This document shows, in pieces, positions 28,084-37,152 of a DNA stretch of 64,000 nt. The translations under genes were made by a program, and so were the position numbers. Origin of the DNA: Pseudomonas sp. L5B5 (GTDB lineage: Bacteria > Pseudomonadota > Gammaproteobacteria > Pseudomonadales > Pseudomonadaceae); NCBI RefSeq assembly GCF_020520285.1, contig NZ_CP084742.1, positions 4,402,001 to 4,466,000 of the forward strand, read 5' to 3'. Each line of letters begins with the position of its first letter. Within the stretch, counting starts at the first letter, position 1. The notes under the pieces are model-generated. The model saw only the letters and a program-made list of their open reading frames with translations, did no database searches and was not told the origin of the DNA.

Positions 28084-29757
28084 TTGTCCAAGCCTGTCGA
28101 ACCCTTGCGTGTGCTGCTCCTGGCTCAAGAGCCGGTGTGGACAGCGTTGTTGCGCGAGTGTGTCGCTCCGTTGGGAGACTCGGTGGTACTGATCAGTGCT
28201 TCCAGTTGGGAGTCGGTCAGTCGTTTGTTCGAAGACGATCGCAATGCGGTCCTGTTGACTATTCCACACCTGCAGCCCGGTCCCGGGCGTTGCAGTTTGC
28301 CCACAGTCCTGTTGCTGGATCATGAGCCCTCGGTAGCGCCGGTGGGCGTCAGCGACTGGCTGGTGGGTTCTTGCCTGAGCACCGATGCCTTGCGCCGTTG
28401 CCTGCGCCATGTGCGTGAGCGCGGCGTGCTGGAAAACACCCTGCAGCGCCTGGCCGAACAGGACCCGCTGACCGGTATCGCCAACCGCCAGGGTTTCCAG
28501 ACCCTGCTGGCCGCACGCCTGGCGGAAAACGACGGTCGTGGCCTGGCTCTGGGCCACCTGGATCTGGACAACTTTCGTCACGCCAACGATGCCCTGGGCC
28601 ACCAGGCCGGCGACCGGCTGATCCTGCAGGTGGTCTCGCGGCTCAAGAGCCAGCTGGAGGCCGGTGACCAACTGGCCCGCCTGGGCAGCGACGAATTCGC
28701 CTTGTTGATCGACACCCGCCGTGCCCCGCAGCGGGCTGAATGGATGGCCGAGCGCATCACCGAGGCCATGGCGGAACCTTACTGGATCGACGGCGAAAGC
28801 TTGTTGATCGGTTGCAGCCTGGGGATCGCCCATGCTCGCGCCAACGCCGGGGCCGACCCGCTGATGTGGCATGCGCATATCGCCATGCAGCAAGCCAAGA
28901 GCACCCAGGGCTGTACCTTTCATATCTTCAACGAACGGATCAACCGCAACGCCCGCAGCCTTGCCGACCTGGAAAGTGAACTGCGCCGGGCGCTGCGTCG
29001 CGACGAGCTGGAACTGCACTACCAGCCACGGTTGAACCTGCATGACGGCAAGATCGTCGGCCTCGAGGCCCTGGTGCGCTGGCGCCATGGCGAGCGCGGC
29101 CTGTTGCCGCCCAGCGAGTTCGTGCCGCTGGCCGAGCAGAGCGGGTTGATCGTGCCCCTGGGCTACTGGGTCATTTCCCGGGCCCTGCGGGATATGCAGG
29201 CCCTGCGCGAGCGCGAGCTGGCACCGCTGCACATGGCGGTCAACCTGTCGTTCCGCCAGTTCCAGGACAGCCAATTGCTCTCGACCCTGAGCCGGCTGAT
29301 CGCCGAGCGCGGAGTCGAGGCGCAGTGGCTGGAGTTCGAGCTGACCGAGACTGCCGTGATGCGTCGCAGCGATCTGGTGAAGCAGACCATGGATGCCCTG
29401 GGCCGCCTGGGCGTGCGTTTTTCCCTGGACGACTTCGGCACTGGTTTCTCCTCCTTCGTGCACCTCAACAGCTTGCCGATCGCCCTGCTCAAGGTGGACA
29501 AGAGTTTTGTCGGCGGCATGGAGCAACGCGAGGAAAATCGCAAGCTGGTCCACGCGATGATCAACCTGGCCCACAACCTCAACCTGGAGGTGGTGGCCGA
29601 AGGGGTGGAGACTGCCGAGCAACTGGCGTTGCTGCGTGACTTCGGCTGCGACCAGGCCCAGGGCTACCTGATCAGCAAGCCGCTGCCGCTGGCTGAGCTG
29701 GTGGAGTACCTGACCTTCGGCAGCAGCCAGCGCTCACTCCAGGAAGAAGTGATCTGA
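28084..29757 (+). CDS. proE: GGDEF-EAL protein, probable c-di-GMP phosphodiesterase (ProE-like)
   Basis: This 557-residue cytoplasmic protein has an N-terminal receiver-like region without the phospho-Asp pattern (about 1-115), a GGDEF domain (about 120-285) and an EAL domain (about 295-545). The GGDEF signature is degenerate, GSDEF at residues 201-205, so cyclase activity is unlikely. The EAL domain keeps its catalytic set: Glu328 in LEAL, the Asn of AVNLSF, ELTET, the DDFGTG metal loop, VDKSF and the GVET glutamate. It should hydrolyse c-di-GMP. The start is TTG (28084) with a GGGAG site. Expression is probably iron-controlled by Fur. Symbol by synteny with P. aeruginosa. Confidence 0.88.
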   Translation: MSKPVEPLRVLLLAQEPVWTALLRECVAPLGDSVVLISASSWESVSRLFEDDRNAVLLTIPHLQPGPGRCSLPTVLLLDHEPSVAPVGVSDWLVGSCLSTDALRRCLRHVRERGVLENTLQRLAEQDPLTGIANRQGFQTLLAARLAENDGRGLALGHLDLDNFRHANDALGHQAGDRLILQVVSRLKSQLEAGDQLARLGSDEFALLIDTRRAPQRAEWMAERITEAMAEPYWIDGESLLIGCSLGIAHARANAGADPLMWHAHIAMQQAKSTQGCTFHIFNERINRNARSLADLESELRRALRRDELELHYQPRLNLHDGKIVGLEALVRWRHGERGLLPPSEFVPLAEQSGLIVPLGYWVISRALRDMQALRERELAPLHMAVNLSFRQFQDSQLLSTLSRLIAERGVEAQWLEFELTETAVMRRSDLVKQTMDALGRLGVRFSLDDFGTGFSSFVHLNSLPIALLKVDKSFVGGMEQREENRKLVHAMINLAHNLNLEVVAEGVETAEQLALLRDFGCDQAQGYLISKPLPLAELVEYLTFGSSQRSLQEEVI

Positions 29758-29767
29758 GGTTCGCCGC

Positions 29768-31165
29768 TCAATCGGCTGGCAGGCCCATGGCCGGCACCGC
29801 CGGTTCACGCTTGATCATGCGACGCATGCGCCACTCGAACGCCAGGGTCAGGCTGATGGCGGCGCAAGCCAATCCCAGGGCCAGGCCCCACCAGACGCCG
29901 GTTGGCCCCCAGCCCAGGGTGAAGGCCATCAGCCAAGCCGACGGCGCGCCAATCAGCCAATAACAGCCCAGGCCCACCAGGAAGGTGGTCTTGGCATCCT
30001 TCAGGCCGCGGATTGCGCCCATGGCGATGGTCTGGGTGCCATCGAACAGTTCGAACCAGGCGGCCACCGCCAACAGGCTCACGGCCAGTTGAATCACCTC
30101 GGCGAAGGCCGGATCGGTGTGGTCCAGGAACAGTCCGATCAACTGGTTGGGCAGCAGCCAGAAGACCATCGCGAACCCCAGCATCACCACCGCACCGAAG
30201 GCGATGCCGACCCTGCCCGACAGGCGCGCATCCAGTAATTGCCCAGCGCCGTAGTGCTGGCCGATGCGCATGGTGATGGCGTAGGACATCCCCGCGGGCA
30301 CCATGAACGCCACCGACACGATCTGCAGGGCGATCTGGTGTGCCGCCAGCTGGGTGCTGCCCATGGTGCCCATGCACAGTGCAGCGAAGGCGAACAGCCC
30401 GACCTCCACCGCGTAGGTGCCGCCGATGGGCAGGCCCAGGCGCCACAGTTCCCGCAGGTAGTGGACGTTCAGCCGGGACAGGCCCTCGCGCAGTGGATAC
30501 GGGGCGTAGGCGGGATGGCGCCTGATGTGCCAGGCCAGCGCCAGCGCCATGCAGTTGGCGACGATGGCGGTCACTAGGCCGATACCCACCAGGCCAAGTT
30601 TGGGCAGGCCGAACATGCCGGTGATCAAGGCGTAGTTGAGCAGGAAGTTGGCCACAGTCCCTGCAAGGCTGATGACCATGATCGGAGTCGCGCGGCCGAT
30701 GGCGCTGGTGAAGCCGCGCAAGGCCATGAAGCTCAGGTACCCGGGCAGCGCGAAGGGCAGGATCAGCAGGAACTGGCCGGCAGCCTGGACGTTGCTTTCG
30801 GTCTGGCCGAACAGTAACAACAAGGGCTTGAGGTTCCACAGCAGCAGGCCGGCGACCAGGGCCATGATCCAGGCCAGCCACAGGCCGGCCTGGGTCAGGC
30901 GGGTAGCGCCCTCGATGTCCCCGGCGCCCTGGCGTATCGCCACCAGGGTACCCACCGCGGCAATCACGCCGATGCAGAAGATCGATACGAAGGAATAGCT
31001 GGCCGCGCCCAGGCCGCCACCGGCCAGGGCCTGCGGGCTGAGCCGGGCCATCATCAGGGTGTCGGTGAGGACCATCAGCATGTGGGCCAGCTGGGAGGCG
31101 ATCAGCGGGCCTGCCAGCCGCAGGATGGCCCAGAGTTCGGTGCGTGCTGGATGCTGCATGGTCAT
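29768..31165 (-). CDS. MATE family multidrug efflux protein (NorM-like)
   Basis: This 465-residue inner-membrane protein has twelve hydrophobic segments in two bundles, as in NorM. LRLAGPLIASQLAHMLMVLT forms helix 1 and QALAGGGLGAASYSFVSIF helix 2. It would export cationic drugs or metabolites in exchange for Na+ or H+. It is convergent with the GGDEF-EAL gene (10 bp apart) and divergent from a LysR regulator that may control it. Substrates cannot be inferred. Confidence 0.93.
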   Translation of the reverse strand: MTMQHPARTELWAILRLAGPLIASQLAHMLMVLTDTLMMARLSPQALAGGGLGAASYSFVSIFCIGVIAAVGTLVAIRQGAGDIEGATRLTQAGLWLAWIMALVAGLLLWNLKPLLLLFGQTESNVQAAGQFLLILPFALPGYLSFMALRGFTSAIGRATPIMVISLAGTVANFLLNYALITGMFGLPKLGLVGIGLVTAIVANCMALALAWHIRRHPAYAPYPLREGLSRLNVHYLRELWRLGLPIGGTYAVEVGLFAFAALCMGTMGSTQLAAHQIALQIVSVAFMVPAGMSYAITMRIGQHYGAGQLLDARLSGRVGIAFGAVVMLGFAMVFWLLPNQLIGLFLDHTDPAFAEVIQLAVSLLAVAAWFELFDGTQTIAMGAIRGLKDAKTTFLVGLGCYWLIGAPSAWLMAFTLGWGPTGVWWGLALGLACAAISLTLAFEWRMRRMIKREPAVPAMGLPAD

Positions 31166-31316
31166 CAGGCTCGATCAAGGAAGAGTCATGGAAAGCGCTG
31201 ATTCTCGGCGCTTCTGGGTCATAGCACAAAGGGATAAAAATACTTGCTGGCATGATAAAAACTCATCCCAAGTACTTTCTGGTAGCGTTGCGCTATTGCG
31301 TTGTCGGAGCGAATCC

Positions 31317-32237
31317 ATGTCCCGTCGTCTTCCTCCTCTTTATGCCCTGCGCGCCTTTGAAGCGGCGGCCCGGCACAGTTCGTTCACCCGTGCTGGCGAG
31401 GAGCTGTCGATCACCCAGAGTGCCGTCAGCCGGCATATCCGTACCCTGGAAGACCACTTCGCCTGCCGGCTGTTCCAGCGCAACGGGCGCAACCTGCAGT
31501 TGACCGAGGCTGCACGCCTGCTGCTGCCGGGTATCCGCGAAGGGTTCGGTGCCCTGGAGCGGGCTTGCGGCACCCTGCGCGGCGAGGATGGCATCTTGCG
31601 CATGAAAGCCCCTTCGACCCTGACCATGCGCTGGCTGCTGGCGCGGCTCAGTCGTTTTCGTCACTTGCAACCGGGCAATGAGGTGCAGCTCACCAGCGCC
31701 TGGATGGATGTGGACTCGGTGGACTTCAACCAGGAGCCCTTCGACTGTGCCGTGTTGCTGAGCAATGGCCACTTTCCCGCCGACTGGGAGTCCAGTTGCC
31801 TGTTTCCCGAACTGCTGATCCCGGTGGGGGCGCCGAACCTGCTCAACGATCAGCCCTGGGATGCGGCACGCCTGGCGACCACCGAGTTGCTGCACCCGAC
31901 CCCGGACCGGCGGGACTGGCGCAGCTGGCTCGAGCACATGGGGCTTGCCGGCCAGGTTTCGCTCAAGGGCGGGCAGGTATTCGATACCCTGGAACTGGGA
32001 ATGATCGCTGCGGCACGGGGGTATGGCGTGTCCATGGGCGACCTGTTGATGGTCGCCGAGGACGTGGCCCAGGGACGCTTGAGCCTGCCCTGGCCGACGG
32101 CGGTGGCCAGTGGCTTGAACTACTATCTGGTGTGGCCCAGGACCCGGGCTGGCGGCGAGCGACTGCGGCGCCTGAGCGACTTCCTGCAAGGGGAGGTCGA
32201 GGCCATGCAACTGCCTGTGGTGGAGCGCCTGGGCTGA
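31317..32237 (+). CDS. LysR-family transcriptional regulator
   Basis: This 306-residue regulator has an N-terminal winged helix (residues 6-65; PPLYALRAFEAAARHSSFTR and LSITQSAVSRHIRTLEDHF) and a C-terminal substrate-binding domain. It resembles GcvA-type LysR proteins in the ARHSSFTRAGEELSITQSAV pattern. The ATG at 31317 gives the normal family start; longer in-frame readings run back into the MATE gene. It is divergent from the MATE gene, with 151 bp between starts, the usual position for the regulator of that exporter. Confidence 0.9.
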   Translation: MSRRLPPLYALRAFEAAARHSSFTRAGEELSITQSAVSRHIRTLEDHFACRLFQRNGRNLQLTEAARLLLPGIREGFGALERACGTLRGEDGILRMKAPSTLTMRWLLARLSRFRHLQPGNEVQLTSAWMDVDSVDFNQEPFDCAVLLSNGHFPADWESSCLFPELLIPVGAPNLLNDQPWDAARLATTELLHPTPDRRDWRSWLEHMGLAGQVSLKGGQVFDTLELGMIAAARGYGVSMGDLLMVAEDVAQGRLSLPWPTAVASGLNYYLVWPRTRAGGERLRRLSDFLQGEVEAMQLPVVERLG

Positions 32238-32430
32238 AACGTTGAAGCACCCGATTGGCATGGCTTGAGATATATCCTTGCAAGTCGCTCAAGTATTGCC
32301 GGGAGCCGCCGAATCCTGGGACATGGAACCAGCGTTCAGGAAGGTCCTAACTTACTAGAAAATCTTGGAATTATTGCTGCCGAGCGTGCCACTTGATCAG
32401 GATGATCCGCCTTCTCGGCCAGGAGCCATC

Positions 32431-34407
32431 ATGTCCCAACCCCGTGCCCGGATAGCCTCCCAGCTAGGGCTTGCCCTTGCCTTGATACTCGCCCTGGTGA
32501 TCAGTGGCAGCACCCTGTTCGCCTTGCGTTCGCTGGATTCGGCCAACCTCGATACCCGCGAAGAACACCTGGCCAGCGAAGCCCGGCTGCTGGCCGACCA
32601 GCTCAACACCTTCCATGGCAGCCTGCGTGAAAGCACCCAGCGCCTGAGCGGGCTGTTCGAGAACCGCTTTCGCAGTGGCCTGAGCGTGCACCCCGACCAA
32701 CCGGTGAGCGTGGCGGGGGCACAGACCCCCGGCCTGCACCTGGGCAGTGTGGTGCTGAACAACAATTTCGATGAAGTGGACCAGTTCAAGCAGATGACCG
32801 CCGGAGTCGCGACCTTGTTCGTGCGCAGTGGCGATGACTTCATCCGGGTCAGCACCTCCCTGAGCAAGCAGGATGGCAGTCGCGCCATTGGCACCTTGCT
32901 CGACCATGCCCACCCGGCCTACCAGAAGCTCATGGCGGGGCAGAGCTACGTTGGCCGGGCGCTGCTGTTCGAGCGGTTCTACATGACCCAGTACACGCCG
33001 GTAACGGACCGCAGCGGGCGAGTGATCGCCGTGCTGTTCGTGGGGTTCGATTACACCGACGCGCAGAATGCGCAGTTCGCCAACCTGAAGCGTTTTCGCA
33101 TTGGCCAGAGCGGTTCCCTGGCCTTGCTCGACGAACAGCACAAGTGGCTGGTGCCACCGGCTGGTGTGCAGGCACTGGACCAGGCGGCGCAGGTCCTGGC
33201 GGACATGGCGAAGGCGCCGGGCAAGGGGCGTTTCTGGAGCGATGGTGACGAGGACTTCTACAGCCTGGCGATGCCGTTTGCCGACGGTCCCTGGTCGGTG
33301 GTGGCGAGCATGCCCAAGGCCGAGATCCGCGCGGTGACCTGGAGCGTCGGGCTGCGCCTGGTGATCGGCAGCCTGCTGGCGATGCTGCTGGCGGTGGGGG
33401 CAACGGTCTGGTTGCTGCGCAGCAAGCTGGCGCCCCTGGGCGACCTGGTACGCCAGGCCCAGGCCCTGGGCGGCGGCGACCTGGGCGCGCGGCTGAGTGT
33501 CTCCAGCCACGATGAAATCGGCCAGTTGGCCGCCAGCTTCAACCAGATGGGCGAGGCCCTGTCGACCATGGTCGAGCACATTCGCCGTTCCGCCACCGAG
33601 GTCAGTGGCCGGGCCCAGGTGCTGTCCGGGCTTTCCAGCGGTGCCTATGAAGGCATGGAACAGCAGTCCGGGGAAATCACCAGCATGGCCGGGGCGGTGG
33701 AGGAGTTCAGCGCCACGTCGCTGAACATCGCCGACAACATGGGCAACACCCAGCGCCTGGCCCAGGAAAACGCCGAGCAGACCCACATCGGGCGTGAGTC
33801 CATGGAGCAGGCGTCTTCGTCCCTGGAGCAGATCGCCGGGGCCCTGGGCAGCACGGCGGCGGTGATCAACACCCTGGGCCAGCGGTCCCAGGAAATCGGC
33901 GGGATCGTCGGGGTGATCACCGCCATCGCCGACCAGACCAACCTGCTGGCGCTCAACGCAGCCATCGAGGCGGCCCGGGCAGGGGAACAGGGGCGTGGTT
34001 TCGCCGTGGTCGCCGACGAGGTGCGCAACCTGGCTTCGCGCACCCGCGAGGCCACTGCGCAAATCTCCCAGATGATCGGCAGCATCCAGCAGGAAACCGA
34101 CAATGCCATCCAGACCATGGAGCAGGGCAACCACCTGATGCAGGAAGGGCTGTCGCGCAATGCCGGCGTGGCCTCGGCCCTGGCCTTGATCGACGAGCAG
34201 AGCCAGAGCGCGGGCGAGCAGTTCTCCGCCATCAGCACCGCGACCCAGGAGCAGAGCAGCACCGCCACGGTCCTGAGTCGCAATTTGCAGAGCATCGCCC
34301 AGGCCAACAGTGAACAGCGCGAGGTAGTGTCCAACCTGGCCGTCACCGCTCGTGAACTGGAAACCCTGGCTGCCGACCTGCGCCACGAGGTCGATCGCTT
34401 CCGCTGA
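32431..34407 (+). CDS. Methyl-accepting chemotaxis protein with periplasmic Cache domain
   Basis: This 658-residue chemoreceptor has a first membrane helix (about 9-31), a periplasmic sensor (about 35-305) and a second helix (about 306-330). A HAMP domain and a long signalling coiled coil follow. The sensor resembles Cache_3-Cache_2 types ([39 protein letters not shown]). The hairpin tip with [20 protein letters not shown] lies near residues 500-520. The C-terminus lacks the NWETF pentapeptide for CheR docking. The ATG at 32431 has AGGAG 5 bases upstream. Ligand unknown; related Cache_3-Cache_2 receptors sense organic acids. Confidence 0.93.
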   Translation: MSQPRARIASQLGLALALILALVISGSTLFALRSLDSANLDTREEHLASEARLLADQLNTFHGSLRESTQRLSGLFENRFRSGLSVHPDQPVSVAGAQTPGLHLGSVVLNNNFDEVDQFKQMTAGVATLFVRSGDDFIRVSTSLSKQDGSRAIGTLLDHAHPAYQKLMAGQSYVGRALLFERFYMTQYTPVTDRSGRVIAVLFVGFDYTDAQNAQFANLKRFRIGQSGSLALLDEQHKWLVPPAGVQALDQAAQVLADMAKAPGKGRFWSDGDEDFYSLAMPFADGPWSVVASMPKAEIRAVTWSVGLRLVIGSLLAMLLAVGATVWLLRSKLAPLGDLVRQAQALGGGDLGARLSVSSHDEIGQLAASFNQMGEALSTMVEHIRRSATEVSGRAQVLSGLSSGAYEGMEQQSGEITSMAGAVEEFSATSLNIADNMGNTQRLAQENAEQTHIGRESMEQASSSLEQIAGALGSTAAVINTLGQRSQEIGGIVGVITAIADQTNLLALNAAIEAARAGEQGRGFAVVADEVRNLASRTREATAQISQMIGSIQQETDNAIQTMEQGNHLMQEGLSRNAGVASALALIDEQSQSAGEQFSAISTATQEQSSTATVLSRNLQSIAQANSEQREVVSNLAVTARELETLAADLRHEVDRFR

Positions 34408-34524
34408 ACTGCTTCGCCCTCCGGCGCGTTACCGCAGGGCGCAAGTTGCAATGGCGCCGGGTTGGACTAAAACAGATGAGCAGTAGATTGCCCTTCAAGG
34501 ATTTCCCTCTTAGCAGGAGCTGGC

Positions 34525-35493
34525 ATGACTCATCTCTCTCGTTTGCTTCCCCGTGCCCTGGCTGTCTCGACCCTGTTGCTCAGCCCAGGTGCATTCAGCC
34601 AGGAAAGCCCGGCGTTCATCGCCCCGGCGTCCTGGGGTACGCCCTTCAACCGAATTGCCCAGGTGGCCTGCCACAACTGCTACGAAAAGCAGTACGCGGG
34701 CACTTTCAGCAGCGTGCTCGACAGCGTGCGCACCCTGGAGCTGGACTTCTGGGATCAGCGCGATGCGGTAACCGGTGGTTCGCCCCGGCATTGGTTCGTG
34801 CGGCACAACCCGGGCACCCTGTTCCAGTCCGGCAACGATAACAACTGCACCGGCGATGGCACGGGCAAGAACGATCTCGAGGCTTGCCTGAACGACATCA
34901 AGCTCTGGAGCGACAGCCACCCGGGGCATTTCCCCATCACCGTGATCCTGGACAAGAAGCAGGGTTGGTCCAAGGCCAGCTCCGGGCGTACGCCGCAGGA
35001 CTTCGACGATCTGGTGAGCCGGGTGTTCCAGGGCAAGCTCTACACTCCCCAGGACTTGGCCACCCACATCGGCAGCAGTGCCGGAGCCCTGCAGAAGAAC
35101 CTCAAGGGCAAGGCCTGGCCCAACGCCAGCCAGTTGCAGGGCAAGGTCCTGCTGGTGCTCAACCATTCCGAGAACCAGAAACTCTCGCAGTACGCCGAAG
35201 CCCGGACCTCCAGCGCCAAGGTGTTCATTTCGCCGGTGACCAATGGCCAGAATGATGTCAGTGGCAAGGTCAGCGGCATGTCCGACCAGTCATCGGGCTA
35301 CGTGGCCATGAACAACATGGGCAAGGGCGACAAGAAGTGGGCGACCCAGGCCTTCGCCTACAGCCACATCGGCCGGGTCTGGGGCGATGACGGTGTGTCG
35401 TTCGCCCAGCACATCATCGAGCAGGTCAACCTGTCGGCGTACTACAAGTTCGCCGACCAGGGGGCCGGTGGCTTCCGCATCCGGCCATTCTGA
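34525..35493 (+). CDS. Secreted phosphatidylinositol-specific phospholipase C-like protein
   Basis: This 322-residue exported protein has a signal peptide (about 1-25; RALAVSTLLLSPGAFSQ) and a TIM-barrel of the Ca2+-dependent PI-PLC type. The two catalytic histidines are probably in VACHNCYEKQY and FVRHNPGT, with an acidic metal site in LELDFWDQ. The C-terminal FADQGAGGFRIRPF tail is typical of this family. It would cleave phosphoinositides or related glycerophosphodiesters outside the cytoplasm. It lies 117 bp after the chemoreceptor on the same strand and is convergent with the ABC domain gene. Confidence 0.85.
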   Translation: MTHLSRLLPRALAVSTLLLSPGAFSQESPAFIAPASWGTPFNRIAQVACHNCYEKQYAGTFSSVLDSVRTLELDFWDQRDAVTGGSPRHWFVRHNPGTLFQSGNDNNCTGDGTGKNDLEACLNDIKLWSDSHPGHFPITVILDKKQGWSKASSGRTPQDFDDLVSRVFQGKLYTPQDLATHIGSSAGALQKNLKGKAWPNASQLQGKVLLVLNHSENQKLSQYAEARTSSAKVFISPVTNGQNDVSGKVSGMSDQSSGYVAMNNMGKGDKKWATQAFAYSHIGRVWGDDGVSFAQHIIEQVNLSAYYKFADQGAGGFRIRPF

Positions 35494-35496
35494 GGC

Positions 35497-36456
35497 TCAC
35501 TGGGGCTCGGTGGCATCACCGAGCCCCGGATCCACGCGCTTGCCGATGTCGCGCAGGCGCGCCAGCTGGTCGACCATGCCTGGTGCCTCGTCGACGCTGC
35601 TGACGAAGGTCCACAGATAGGTCATGACCGCATACACGTGGCCAGCCTTGACCTCAGGAGACAGCGACAGCTGGGTGATGGTGATCACGAACAGCACTGC
35701 GGCCACCACGCCGAGGAACAGATAGGCCACCGCTTCACGGTCCGAGAGCCCGATCCGCAGCCGTGACAGCAGGCGATAGTGGCGTTGCAGGGACTCGGCG
35801 CCGACCTTGGCCACCAGCCCGATCTCCTTTTCCAGGCGGTTGTTCAGGCGCTCGTGCAGTTGCTGGTTACGGCGAGCGAAGCGCGGCAGCAAGACGACGC
35901 ACAGCACCAGCGCCACCAGGCAGGCCAGGCCGATCCAGGGCTCGATCACCAGCAGCATCACCGCCGCACCGATGATCGACACCAGGGCGGTGGCGATGAT
36001 CGGCACGTGTTTTTCGAAGAAGTCGACGAACTCCCGGGCCAGTACCACTCGCGCTGCGGCGGTGGAGGTGTTCTGTTGCTGCTGGCGCTGATTGAGGATC
36101 ACCGGCACGGCCAGGTCCGCGTAGATGCGCGTGAAGGTACGGGTGTCCACGGCACGTCGGGCCGCCCCCACAACCCAGAAGCCCAGGACCACCATGGCGT
36201 AGACCAGGGCATGGGTGGTATCGCCGCGCAGGATCGAGTCCACGGCGAATCCGGCGAACAGCGGGTAAGCCAGTAGCAGGGCATTCTCCAGGGCCACCAG
36301 CGACAGGGTGATGGACAGCTTGCCCGGATACGCCCTGGCGATGGCCTTGAGGGTCTGGCCGGCGGATTGCTGGCCGAGTTTCCGGGTCGGGCCGGCGGAT
36401 TGCTGGCCGAGTTTCCGGGTCGGGTCGGCGGTGGCGGGACGGGTGAGGACAGACAT
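35497..36456 (-). CDS. ABC transporter six-transmembrane domain protein lacking an ATPase
   Basis: This 319-residue protein is an exporter-type ABC transmembrane domain: a short hydrophilic N-terminus and about six helices (from LSLVALENALLLAYPLFAGF to VAAVLFVITITQLSLS), stopping where a fused nucleotide-binding domain would begin. No Walker motifs are present and no ATPase gene is adjacent, so it must pair with a distant ATPase or act otherwise. The N-terminus holds an 11-residue duplication (TRKLGQQSAGP-type) encoded by an exact 33-bp tandem repeat. It is divergent from a TetR gene with palindromic operators overlapping both promoters. Confidence 0.82.
   Translation of the reverse strand: MSVLTRPATADPTRKLGQQSAGPTRKLGQQSAGQTLKAIARAYPGKLSITLSLVALENALLLAYPLFAGFAVDSILRGDTTHALVYAMVVLGFWVVGAARRAVDTRTFTRIYADLAVPVILNQRQQQQNTSTAAARVVLAREFVDFFEKHVPIIATALVSIIGAAVMLLVIEPWIGLACLVALVLCVVLLPRFARRNQQLHERLNNRLEKEIGLVAKVGAESLQRHYRLLSRLRIGLSDREAVAYLFLGVVAAVLFVITITQLSLSPEVKAGHVYAVMTYLWTFVSSVDEAPGMVDQLARLRDIGKRVDPGLGDATEPQ
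36358..36423. repeat. Exact 33-bp tandem duplication
   Basis: Bases 36358-36390 and 36391-36423 are identical, and part of a third degenerate unit follows. The unit is in frame and adds 11 residues to the N-terminus of the ABC transmembrane protein. Identity at every base points to a recent duplication. Confidence 0.95.
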
Positions 36457-36487
36457 GACTGCACCAGGAATGGGATAACGGTTAATA

Positions 36488-36526
36488 TTGAGCGAGCGCT
36501 CAATTATGTTTGAGCGATCGCTCAAA
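36488..36526. promoter_or_regulatory. Paired TetR-type operators
   Basis: TTGAGCGAGCGCTCAA (36488-36503; 7-bp arms) and the perfect 18-bp palindrome TTTGAGCGATCGCTCAAA (36509-36526) have centres 22 bp apart, about two helical turns. They lie between the divergent ABC-domain and TetR genes, the expected place for TetR autoregulation and control of its neighbour. Confidence 0.85.
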
Positions 36527-36569
36527 ACGCAAGTGCCGTTCATTCCGACACCAAGAGGTTCGACTGCCG

Positions 36570-37148
36570 ATGTCCCGTAACGACCGCAAGGACCAGATCA
36601 TCAGCGCCGCCCTGGAACTGTTTCACAACAAGGGTTTCGCCGAGGTTTCCACCCGAGACCTGGCCGAGCATGCCGGGCTGTCCCGCAGCCACATCTACCA
36701 CTACTTCAAGGACTGGAAAGAACTGCGCCGTGAAGCCTTCGTCCGTTTTGCCAACGGTCAGCTGGAGGCCGTGGCGGCGCTGGTGCGCGACGCGCCGCCG
36801 GCCCAGGCCCTGCGGATCTTCCTCATCGATTGCCTGACGGACTCCAGCGAAATCGGCTGGGGGTTGTGGCTCGATGCCTGGGATGAAGCCATGCACGATG
36901 CGGAGTTGGCCGAGGTCTATCTGCAGATCAACGGTCAGTGGCAGGCGCTGCTGGCGTCGATCATCGCCGAGGGCATCCAGGCCCGGGTATTTCGTTGTGC
37001 CGATGCCGAGCGGGCCGCCAGGCAGATCCTCGCCCAGGCCATGGGCTACGCCGATGACCTGTTGTTGCGAGCCTCGCCGGAGGCCGAGGAGGCCGCGCTG
37101 GACGAGGTCCTGGAAGTCGCCGGGTTGCTGCTGGGGCTGGGCGACTGA
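36570..37148 (+). CDS. TetR-family transcriptional regulator
   Basis: This 192-residue regulator has a typical N-terminal TetR helix-turn-helix (residues 5-50; ALELFHNKGFAEVSTRDLAE then LSRSHIYHYFKDWKELRREA) and a helical ligand-binding C-terminus. The ATG at 36570 has AGAGG 11 bases upstream; 20 upstream in-frame codons would run through the operator and are rejected. Two strong palindromes sit immediately upstream. It probably represses itself and the divergent ABC transmembrane gene. It is convergent with comM, 4 bp away. Confidence 0.92.
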   Translation: MSRNDRKDQIISAALELFHNKGFAEVSTRDLAEHAGLSRSHIYHYFKDWKELRREAFVRFANGQLEAVAALVRDAPPAQALRIFLIDCLTDSSEIGWGLWLDAWDEAMHDAELAEVYLQINGQWQALLASIIAEGIQARVFRCADAERAARQILAQAMGYADDLLLRASPEAEEAALDEVLEVAGLLLGLGD

Positions 37149-37152
37149 GGTT

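Noticed and set aside
32464..34386. 640-codon antisense frame over the chemoreceptor
   Set aside because: It is the shadow of a gene with clear membrane helices and a signalling hairpin.
36358..36423. Tandem 33-bp repeat as an attachment site
   Set aside because: The copies are directly adjacent, in frame and inside a coding sequence, with no integrase or insertion between them.
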